Origin: Hermodice carunculata
Lineage: Eukaryota > Annelida > Polychaeta > Eunicida > Amphinomidae
Assembly (NCBI GenBank): GCA_964020975.1
Contig: CAXHWN010002574.1
Location: 459,001-523,000, forward strand
Direction of reading: 5' to 3'
Length of the DNA: 64,000 nucleotides
The notes under the pieces: model-generated
What the model was told of the DNA's origin: nothing
The model's database searches: none
What the model saw: the letters and a program-made list of their open reading frames with translations, nothing else
Position numbers and translations under genes: made by a program
Part shown: positions 55,122 through 64,000 of the stretch, in pieces
How the letters are laid out: every line of letters starts with the position of its first letter
How positions within the stretch are numbered: the stretch's first letter is position 1

Positions 55122-55373
55122 AAGTTGATGATCAGTTCTTCTGGTATTGTGGTTTTAAAGGGGTGTTTAAATGTTATGACTGGTAATATTTCAATGCACT
55201 TTAAAGCCACAATTGCTAGCAGTATACAAACTAGCCCCTACAATGAAAAGTTGATGATCAGTTCTTCTGGTATTGTGGTTTTAAAGGGGTGTTTAAATGT
55301 TATGACTGGTAATATTTCAATGCACTTTAAAGCCACAATTGCTAGCAGTATACAAACTAGCCCCTACAATGAA
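55122..55373 (+). repeat. Perfect 126-bp tandem duplication
   Basis: Copy one 55122-55247 and copy two 55248-55373 look identical base for base, beginning aagttgatgatcagttcttc and ending ctacaatgaa. The length is an exact multiple of three, so a plus-strand frame (55092-55598) keeps open through both copies and reads the same 42 residues twice (starting LMISSSGIVVLKGCLNV). Either a very recent duplication or an assembly artefact. Confidence 0.95.
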
Positions 55374-57329
55374 AATATAAAGGTCCTTTACGACCTCCAC
55401 ACTATCCAAACTCAGTATTTAAATCAATTAGAATTACATACCAAATTCAATGTCCACACACTGGCAGGTATCATACTCTTGGAATGCCGCCTCTTGCAAC
55501 CATCAAGCTGGTTTGTAAAAAAAAAAGCTATAGTTACTGTTTGTCCCATGCAATGCCATGTTTTGCTGATCCTTATATTCCGCAGGAAATTATTATGACT
55601 CTGAAGATATTCAACAAGTCATTTCGCATATCCATTTAAAAACGTTGGCATTAATTCGACTCTCTTTAGATGTACAAGAGTGCAACTTTATTGTTTGTGT
55701 TTCTGAATAACGTAGTAGTAAGCAAACCAAATATGAACATATGAGGGTTCATAATATTACCCAATTGGACTGTGTGAACAATGCTAGACACAGGTTAAGC
55801 CACTGCACACCATTTCACAGATGTACAATATAAATGAGTACGGAATTGGTTACACCAGACTATTTTTGGAGTAGTTCCATGGTAACGTGCCTAAGCAAAC
55901 TATTGATATTTAAGAAGAAAAAAGGAAACCATTAAAGGACGTTCAAAGCTGCAGACTTTTTGCCAACAAAAACGGTACACGTATGTTCCAATTCACGTTT
56001 TATGTGGTAATGGATATCTTTAGACTAGACTTTAAAGAAGCTGAAACAATTTTTTGCAGAAAAAGTTCAGGGTTAAATTAATAACTTTGGTGCTAATATC
56101 GCCCTTAACTTCGAAGCATCTTTGGAAAATAGCATCAACAACTTGATGCCTCTCCAACTTCCAGACACTTTGTTCTCGTTTTGAACACAATCTGTTCATG
56201 TGATTCCCTGTGGTGAATGGGTAGTTTCCGCTTATGATGTAATAGATAAAAGATAGATATTTTTACATATTCCATTTTACATCTGACTATACTTATCTTT
56301 CTAGGAAGCTTCCTCATAATTACATGCCTCTGCAAATTCAGAAATTCTGTTTTCACAAAATTCTTCCACTCTTACTGCCTTAATTTTATCCAAGCTTTTT
56401 CTCTAAGAACATTCCACTTCAATACCATAAATGTGGAACAGTCATGGCGGTGTTCCGGAAATCGATCCTCTTATTTGGAAAACTTAATCCTTTCGAAAAC
56501 CTTTCTCCGATGCTTTTCATTTTAATTTGGAAGGGACCATATTCCTTTCTTTGTCCCTTGCTTCTATCTATCACATTGAGGATTTACACAAAAGCTGTCT
56601 GTTGCTTGCCTTGGGCAGGGTGGATCACATACGGTGCATGAGTTTGCCTGAAGTATGTTATGGAGATTGACAAACTGTATCACTTTAAAGCTGTGATAAA
56701 GGACACAATCCTAAAACTCCAAACATCATGACACTGTATGCACTTAAATGAAGGAAACAGAAATGCTACTGGAATGGAGCAATGTTTTTCTTTAAACTTG
56801 CTAATTAATCATAATTTCCATATTTGATAGTAATACCTACATATGAACTACTTTGGTATGACTTTGTATCGCATGACTATAAAATTTTCTCCAATCGGAA
56901 AAAAAATTCTGCTTATATTTCCGTGGACTGGGGACCCACAGTGCACCCCCTGACAGGTAGCCCATTGATATGCACTTGCCCTACCTATTTGCCAACCACC
57001 TCAATTGCTTTGTCATACACAAGTCTGGGAATGATATGATAGTGGATTGGATTGATGGGCTTTGTGTAGTGAATAGGTTGGTATAACGGACTTCCTTTGA
57101 AACCTTCCACATGAAAACATGTTTACTATAGGGGCAAAAGTTACTGAAACGCCACAAACAATCAGTCTCAAGAGTAAAAGTGTAGTCAAATGATCCCTAT
57201 CAGATCATGCATTTCACATTGAGGTTGTAGGTACACCTTTAAGCACAAGATGATTCCTTCCACATAAGACAGACCCCTCAAATAAAAATTGGAAGAATTA
57301 TTTTATGACCATAATGAGAATGCTATCAT
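55374..57329. other. No gene seen
   Basis: The frame holding the 126-bp duplication ends at 55598 without a recognised domain. A frame at 56824-57039 (ends TTSIALSYTSLGMI) is also unassigned. Confidence 0.4.
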
Positions 57330-59880
57330 TATGTAATTAAATGCAACATGCTTAGGAGCACCACGCGGGGATGTGATGGTGCTGACCTACTTAGTCCTGA
57401 TCTGAAGTGACTATTGGAGGTCTGGGATTTTGTCCACATGGTCCAATTTGATAGCATGGAAACCAAGCTAGACACAGTTTGCGTAAAGATTCCCGAAGAA
57501 TACACCAAAGCCATTTTTTCTTTCTTTTTTTAAAGGTAGGACTAATGGGCATCTACCTTTCACAATGAGATCTCTAGAACTTAGGTGCTTTAACTGAGAT
57601 AACCAACCTGATCAGAACCCTGCCAATCAAACCAAATTAGCAGACAGAAGCATGCTAATAAGAAGCATTTGTTATACTCAAGAACAAACTGTCAAGTTTC
57701 AAAATACTCAGTGTGATGTCCTTAGTAGCCTAACCTAGAGGAGGCATGCTGATGAAGTAAGATTGCCCGGATTCTTGTGAATGATGCCTGATCAGGGTGG
57801 TCCCATCACTACTGGCAGGGCTTGGAGACCGTGAAGGGCCTGTATGTTGAAAGATCTTATCTGCATGTATATCCTGAAATCAACCAACTTTGAGTGTTCA
57901 ATGGATGAGGTGCATAGATACATTTGAAATATGTGTGTCACTTGATTAACATGACTGGAGTTCATGATGAGCATGTTTTTTAGGACATATTGTAGCAATA
58001 AGGACCTCCAATGCTCTCTTTGGCTTGAAATATTGAGGACCTTCAAACATCGCGGTCCAATTTAGAGCAGTTGGTGAGCCTGTAAAGCAGTAAGCTCTGG
58101 ATTAGGTCCACAACATCAGATCTAGAGTGTGCCAGCAGGATGTTCTGATGGCCAGTATGATCCTTTAAATATCGTCAGAGATAGATGTCCACAAGACAGA
58201 GACTTTGTAACCAGACACAGGTTACTGAACTCGTGAGCCAAAGAAGCCTTTAAAACCCACATGGAGGGTGGCGCTCTGTTCATCTCTGGCATGTCCCTTG
58301 GCTAGAGTAGTAAATTTTACAGGCTTAAGTGAGGGCACCAGCCAAATGCCAAGGACTACAACTGCTCCAACATTGTTCTGGTCTGCTCCTTGATGCACAG
58401 CAAACCCTAAACCTTAAACTGTTTTTGTTCCTCCATGCTTTGTGATATCTGCATGGCATCAAGGGTTACAGCTTCCTCTAAATGATCCCACATCCTGGTC
58501 CAGGAAGTGGTTCATGAGTAGAGCCAGGTTGTGGATGGTAAGTCATCTGGAATCCCTTCTGAAACCTCCAGGTCAGATTCATCACACTTCATCGTCCTCA
58601 GGTAAGTCAAATGGAGTGGTGATTTCTCTAAGCATTTCCTTTACAGTCTCCCCTAGTGGTGTACTCAGACTGTTTGATGTAGTTGATGCTTCATCTCAAG
58701 TAAAGCAACTGGTGACTTCTCTAAGCATCTCCTTGACTGTCTCTCCTGGTGATGTGCTTAGACTTACTGTTGGATGTAGGTGATTCTGCTCTAGATTGCA
58801 CTTGGACTTGTGACTGCTGTGTGCCTCTAAGGATCTCTACTGGCCTGGCAAGGCAAAACAATATGCTGCTCCTCCAGTTCAGAAGCCAAAATGACTTGGA
58901 GTGGGTGGTCTAAGCCAAGCCTCCCTGTCCATCAGAGGCTGACATGGAAGGTGCCCATTCAATCCTGGTCTCTGCAGGCTGCAAGGCTGGGTGGAGGGAA
59001 GGGGGGCTCTCTGATTCCAATAAAGTCCCAAATCTGGTAAGCATGTTGGTTATCCTCCTCTTCACTGAGAGGAACTCTGAGGTTGACAAGGGTAAACAGT
59101 AATATTTCCTCCTTGGTGACAACAGGGATGGAGAACAAGAAGAGTCCCATGGCAGTAAGGTAAGCCTAGGCCTGTAAAGGAAACCTGATTAATTAATGAC
59201 CTCCCTTGTCTGATGATCAGTGTCTAAGATAACCCACAGGCAGTTATGACCTGCAAGCTGGTGACATGGCTAGAACATGATAGTAAAACTGGCATTAAAA
59301 AGACACCAGACAACATATAGTTGGAGTGGCTAGAGGTAAGGCTCTTCCTCTGTGAGCTGGGTAGAGTGGCACTTGTGAAGTAATGGTGCTCTTAGCCTTT
59401 GACACGTGCTTCATGATCTAGGGCCCAGTTGGATCATGGTTGTAAAGAATTACCTTTCAAGATTGGTTGTGAGACTGGGACTAGCAATTCCCTCACTTTT
59501 CCTTCCAAAGTTTGCTAATATGCCATTGCTCTTCATTCTGTATCTTCTCCTGGGCCCAGTTCGCCCTGGAGATAGACCCATAATGTACTGACAGCATAGG
59601 TGGGGTCCTGTGTAAATGGGATAGATAGGGATCTTAGGAAGGATTACCATGTGCTGAGGCCTGGAACCACTCCTGTGGGGATGCCTGCAGCTCTGAGAGA
59701 TCAAGTGGACCTGTCTGTTGATTGTGCTCACTGCAAAGAGCATCTTATCTCTTTGATTAGCTCACAGAAGGGATAGCAGTCCTTATGATCATGCCAATTA
59801 GCATTAGCATGTCCCATGGCCTGCATTTACTAAAGCTATCACCACACACTATCTTGGAGGCAATGGTGAGTGAGAACTGT
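57330..59880 (-). pseudogene. Unassigned once-coding region, less AT-rich, minus strand
   Basis: This stretch is visibly richer in G and C than its flanks and reads best on the minus strand: 'SPRRKYYCLPLSTSEFLSV' (about 59110), a 93-bp internal protein repeat at 58.61-58.77 kb with 'GETVKEMLREVT' / 'GETVKEMLREIT', 'LLMNHFLDQDVGSF' (about 58500) and 'RSDVVDLIQSLLLYRLTNC' (about 58100). The two repeat copies differ mainly at synonymous positions, a sign of past protein-level selection. It is broken overall. I cannot name the family. The layout faintly recalls the first ORF of tyrosine-recombinase retroelements, such as the fossil at 1-2.46 kb, but a host pseudogene is equally possible. Confidence 0.35.
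58611..58770 (-). repeat. 93-bp (31-codon) coding-type repeat, two copies
   Basis: 'ggtga(t/c)ttctctaagcat(t/c)tcc' occurs at 58618 and 58711. On the minus strand both copies read 'SLST..GETVKEMLRE(V/I)T'; over 18 codons about six differences are silent and three change the residue. Confidence 0.8.
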
Positions 59881-60573
59881 AGCCACAAATTGGCTCAGGC
59901 TCTGAAAAGAGAGCACCATATGGAACTCAAATATTATGAAGTGGCAAAGTCCAATAGTCCATAAAGGTCAACCTAAGGTAGGAAGTTTGGCTTGGTAACA
60001 AATATAATGAAAGTCGAAACCACGTGAAAAGGTCTACAGAGTAGGAAACAAAATGGAGGCAGAAGCAGCCAAAGACGTATCAATACTATAAGTCAGGTAC
60101 AGGGCAAGGGGGTTACCCACAAGAGTGCACACTGCACAAATATTAAGCAAATTAAGCAAGTGAAGTTCCCATACATGTTGATGCAATTGCTCACGATGTT
60201 GTAAAGTCACAAATCAAATTTGAGAAAGATAAAAATGAAACAATTTAACAAATTACTGGAGATTGACTCTGAACAAGATTCGGCCATTCTTTGGAATTCG
60301 GTCCGGGTGTTTAAAAGTTAAAGTATGGCATGCATTATCAGAAACTTTTGCAGAGGAACCAGAAACTATCGCAGGTTGCGATAACAGTTGTTAAATTTAG
60401 TATCTGTGCACTCTAGATCAGTTATTTTCCACTTTAGTACAGTACCCCTAGCCTCCGTAATCGTCTTCATGCGCCATATTGGTCTTGTAGTACTTCTGGT
60501 TCTCGCTAGATGGTGCACCTTTCAATGCATTCTCACTAGAGCTTTCAAGTTCGGCATGAATGCCACGGATCAC
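59881..60573. other. No gene seen
   Basis: No coding or repeat signal noted between the unassigned coding-like region and the SINE. Confidence 0.4.
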
Positions 60574-60850
60574 CAACAATCCCCGCTAGCTCAGGCGGTA
60601 AGAGAGAAGGGTTACGGAAAAGGGTTTGGATTATGTGTGGGTTCGACTCCCCCACAGGGCAGTGAAAGTGATAGGGCGAAGGGGGGTGTGGGGGACCCAC
60701 CCACAAAAGAAAAAGGGGATGTGGGGGAACCCTCCACATAAGAAACGGCCGTTTTTGCCAAAAAAAGATACCAAAATAAATAAAACCCAAGGCTCCAAAA
60801 TCCGGACCGGATTCCAAAGAAGCTCCCAAGATTCATACTGGGCCACAGAA
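60574..60850 (+). mobile_element. tRNA-derived SINE
   Basis: An A box tagctcaggcgg (60587-60598) and a B box gggttcgactcc (60639-60650) sit at tRNA-like spacing, preceded by 'ccccgc' and followed by 'cccacagggca', so the first ~85 bases are a degenerate tRNA sequence with internal RNA polymerase III promoter. The next ~190 bases are unrelated to tRNA and include two ~40-base variants of ggg(g)gtgtgggggacccacccac followed by an A-rich stretch. The imperfect T-stem and lack of a proper acceptor stem rule out a working tRNA gene. The exact ends and the partner LINE are not visible. Confidence 0.72.
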
Positions 60851-61455
60851 GATACATATTGAGTGGTTTTGATGCTCTCTAAATGAAGATTGTAAGTTAT
60901 ATTCCATTGCATGCAGTGATGTGTTAAAGCATCTCCCTTGAGTATGACATTTGTGCTGATATAAAGTCTGGGCAATGTATCTATCAGTAGAGTTTTGTTT
61001 TGATCCTTGCTGATGACATATGTAGGTAGAGAAATACAGTACCTAGCAAATCTACAATGGATCCATGAGATGTTTTTTAAGAAGCCACAAATATGAAACT
61101 GTGGACAGTCACCAGAGGAACCACCTTCCTGGAGGGTCAACTGAAAGAAGGTTACCACAACTATTAAACCATGCATTGATTGAAGTTTTTGCTTGAATAC
61201 TTTGCTGCAGGAAATGCTTTCTTTCCATGTTCATCGTGTGAACCTTCCGTCTGTGAAAATGTAATTTTGCGGGTATATTATTTTAGATTAAAATATAAAA
61301 GAGACACAGTTCCTTTCAAATAGATAACTTGGTTGACATATCTTTAATATGGCCCTTATGTGCACACAAATATACGCCTCTGACCTCTTTGTTATTGTTG
61401 AAAAAGGGGTAAGCAAGCCCCAAACTTTTCCTCATTTATTTCCTAAAATAGCCCA
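60851..61455. other. No gene seen
   Basis: A minus frame running from the SINE up to 61176 shows no recognised motif. Confidence 0.4.
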
Positions 61456-61466
61456 CACACAGACAG

Positions 61467-61518
<52 letters not shown>
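61456..61518. repeat. (CA)n(TA)n compound microsatellite
   Basis: About 17 CA units directly followed by about 12 TA units. Confidence 0.96.
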
Positions 61519-61599
61519 GTTTGTGTATGTATGTCTATATTTGCGTATACTAGGACAAATAGGGAGAGGAAGACGTGAGCAGTCCAATTTGTTTAATAT

Positions 61600-61984
61600 G
61601 GGGTGCTACACCTTGCAGCATTGGACAGATGTCATGTGGTCCGATAAATCCATCAGGATTTTCCCGATGATCGCCCAAGGGTATGCCACATGCTATCAGA
61701 TGGGATATGTGGAACGATGCATTGTATAGCATGACTGGTGTGCAGGTGCCAGCATAATGATATGGGCAGCGATTATTGTGTTGCAAAAGTCTGACATGAT
61801 CAGCATGAATGGTATCTTTATTGGCTATTGTTATGCGGATGACATTCTCCCTGCTAGACAAAGCCACATCCACATTTAATTTTCCACCAAGATAACGCTA
61901 GAACCCACAGTGCCAGTGAATAGTATCTGAATGACAACAACATCCACATGCAGTTGAGACCTGCAAAATATCCAGAATTATCGG
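61600..61984 (+). pseudogene. Tc1/mariner transposase remnant
   Basis: The plus strand reads 'HWTDVMWSDKS' (about 61618-61650), the family's 'W..VLFSDES' block with the first catalytic Asp; then 'GASIMIWAAI' and 'NGIFIGYCYADDIL' (about 61745-61855), standing for 'GG.VMVWG.I' and 'Y.DEIL'; then 'FHQDNARTHSA' (61882-61914), the second catalytic Asp block; and 'LRPAKYPELSD' (about 61950-61984), standing for 'WPA.SPDLNPIE'. The final acidic residue region is absent, since the match stops where an inverted-repeat insert begins. Several frameshifts and a stop show it is dead. The N-terminal DNA-binding half and terminal repeats were not found. Confidence 0.82.
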
Positions 61985-62651
61985 ACGGATGTCCTGATAA
62001 GCACAGGTACCTGTATGTAGACTGAGATACCCAACCAGGTGAACACATTTTCACCATTTGCACAATTTATTCAATATAAATTTTGTGACGCAACCTCCTG
62101 GTAATACAGAAAAAGCAACCATTTATAATCAGGTTTTGGTCCGGAGTCTATTGTGTAATCATCCATTGATCCATAGGTCATGTTCACAGCTCTGAATGGA
62201 AACTAACTTGATCATTATTATTTGTTTGTTTGTTTTTTTTTTTGAGGTGCACCTTACTCTTAGTAATACAAACTTTTTTTTAGTTTCAATTGTTGTTTAT
62301 TAATTTTCTTGTCTTCTTAGAAAAACAACAATAACAATATTTCAAGTTGATTTGTTGATGCAAGATTGTTAAAACGAAAATAAATTTCTGACTTTAAGTT
62401 CTGAAGACATTATTTTCAAGCTTAATGGAAAGCATATTCAATCAGACTATATCAAAATAATTTTGGCATTTTCAAACTTTGTAGAATTACAGTCGTTTTC
62501 CAGCAGCCAAATCAATATGAATTCTTAAATGACTCACAATGACGTTATTCAACCATAAGTTGTGGTATTTTAACATACACTCTCTTATTGTTCACCTGGT
62601 TTGGAATCTCAGTCTACATACCAGTACCTGTGTTTATCGGGGCATCCGTCC
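61983..62651. mobile_element. ~670-bp inverted-repeat insert in Tc1/mariner remnant
   Basis: The left arm (61983-62046, ggacggatgtcctgataagc ... ) and right arm (62590-62651) are inverted copies of about 62-64 bp at roughly 85-90% identity. The ~540 bp between them has no coding signal, two T-rich runs (62231-62242, 62274) and looks like the core of a MITE or foldback element. It breaks the transposase after 'PELSD'. An alternative is that the arms derive from inverted duplication of the transposase's own sequence. Confidence 0.7.
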
Positions 62652-64000
62652 ATATACTTAATATATCTATTCAGCTGCATGTTTTATTCCATCCATTCAA
62701 AGGTTCTCTACCAGGAGACGTCACCATCAGCAAAAATTAAAGTTTACTTTTGCACGATTAGAACCGAGTTGCACTCCCATACATTAGCGTTATATTTCTC
62801 AGGACAAACATTACGTTACAGATAGCAGCTGTCTGCACTAGTCAAACATTTGGAGCAGTCCTGTTTTTAGCTTCAAATGATTGCTTGATACAACAACATT
62901 GCTACCCACATACACATTCAGTATTGATAGCAATCAAAAGTCACCAAGACACCATTTAAAAGTGAACCACCTGGACACCACTTACATAACAAACAACAAT
63001 ATACATATATGTGTGTGTTAGTGGTATCTGTAAATGACATGTTTGATCTAAACGTTTAGTGGTGTAAACATCGTCTGGTTTCGGGTCTTTATGGCAAGCA
63101 AAACGACCAATTCTATATTATTCTTCATAAAAACAGACAACACTTTGCGTTTGACCATTTTTTATCATTCTCACTGGACAAATGCATACTGATACAACGT
63201 CATTATACGTCATGATTATTTTTATAATAAAAATGACAATTGTGCAATAGCGAACTATTTGCAGAAATATTTTGTCTCTCTTGCCACCTTTCAAAGACAG
63301 ATACTGCGAGAACATTGCTACCCAGCCAGACCAACAATGTTGGTTGCAATGCTAAAAAGAAATTGCACCTAAATATGTCACAGACAATATTACATTAGTT
63401 AGATTATTGCCAACATGGCATCACAAATTCACAGACATTCGTCTTTTACATAAAAAGGGCTGCCCGATTAGTTGTTTCATACAGATTAGGGTCATCGTTA
63501 CCACATATATTATACAGTAGCATACAATGGATGTTTTTATTGTGTTCGAAATGATTGGATTGGAACAGAAACTTTATTGCGGTCGGGAAAGGGTTATGAA
63601 CTGAAGTATAAAATGTGCTTATGGATTATTATTTCCATATCCACACAGCCATAACGTTGGTCCTGAGTGGCAAATTGTTGCTAACTTATCACATTACATG
63701 TATTTAAATAACAATATATGAGATGATATATAATACAACATAAGACATAACAACAGTATGCAGAATCTAATAAACCTGGTGCAATCTAGGTAAGTCAGCA
63801 TGCATGTTACATGCAAACCAGGCACTTATTACACTTTGCTTGCACGTCCCTAAATAGGGGTGCCAAGTGGAAGATTTCTAAACTATATCTGTATACTACG
63901 TGGACATAATATCTTTTTGTGATAGGGAATTACAAAGACCAATCAGAAGTGGCTATGTGATGGAATCTACTCCATGTGCGTTTTGTAATCTTATTCAATA
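62652..64000. other. No gene seen
   Basis: AT-rich DNA with a short TG run at 63009-63018; no motif-bearing frame, no repeat noticed. Confidence 0.4.

Noticed and set aside
60574-60660. Functional tRNA gene
   Set aside because: A and B boxes are good, but the acceptor stem does not pair and the T-stem has extra C residues; it is the head of a SINE.

Overview
This 64 kb window is animal nuclear DNA: AT-rich, intron- or intergenic-like, with no intact host gene that I can recognise. It is crowded with microsatellites and the remains of mobile elements. Several repeats have the look of marine invertebrate, especially lophotrochozoan (mollusc-like), genomes: a repeat ending in an AGCT(C/G)AGCTGAGC-type border followed by CCGTCCGTCCGTCG-like sequence, 'acaagaggccc' borders, GGACGGACGGACA tails, and terminal inverted repeats beginning ACAGTAAAACC. 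This taxonomic reading is inference only.

Layout. 1-2.46 kb: fossil of a DIRS/Ngaro-type (tyrosine recombinase) retroelement, cut by the window edge. 2.5-12.9 kb: mostly featureless AT-rich DNA with large TA, ATCT and CT microsatellites. 12.8-15 kb: a 493-bp tandem array with older, diverged flanks. 15.3-16.15 kb: a non-autonomous inverted-repeat element. 18.95-22.0 kb: a nearly full-length but decayed LINE (endonuclease plus reverse transcriptase) on the minus strand. 26.1-27.9 kb: a ~550-bp tandem dispersed repeat on the plus strand; the same family returns on the minus strand at 48.0-49.3 kb. 28 kb: a duplicated composite AC/AT microsatellite unit. 29.53-34.66 kb: a 5.1 kb unit bounded by ~520-bp inverted arms (about 94-95% identical), holding a decayed minus-strand coding remnant, a GC-rich minisatellite that flips strand, a 37-bp array and an internally deleted LINE. 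35.85-37.1 kb (+) and 38.45-40.44 kb (-): two more decayed LINE reverse transcriptase genes. 45.9-47.1 kb: ATC and TTTC microsatellites. 47.1-53.5 kb: two inverted blocks of one repeat family carrying pairs of near-palindromic GTTGCCATGGTAAC motifs (RFX/X-box type) about 160-170 bp apart. 55.1 kb: a perfect 126-bp tandem duplication. 57.3-59.9 kb: a less AT-rich stretch with unassigned, once-coding sequence on the minus strand. 60.57-60.85 kb: a tRNA-derived SINE. 61.6-62.65 kb: a Tc1/mariner transposase remnant interrupted by an inverted-repeat insert.

Nothing here works as an operon or a pathway. The biology is that of layered transposition: LINEs supply the reverse transcriptase class, the SINE would depend on such a LINE, and short inverted-repeat elements depend on DNA transposases encoded elsewhere. 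The most unusual signals are the paired X-box palindrome array, the 5.1 kb long-arm inverted-repeat unit and its strand-switching minisatellite.
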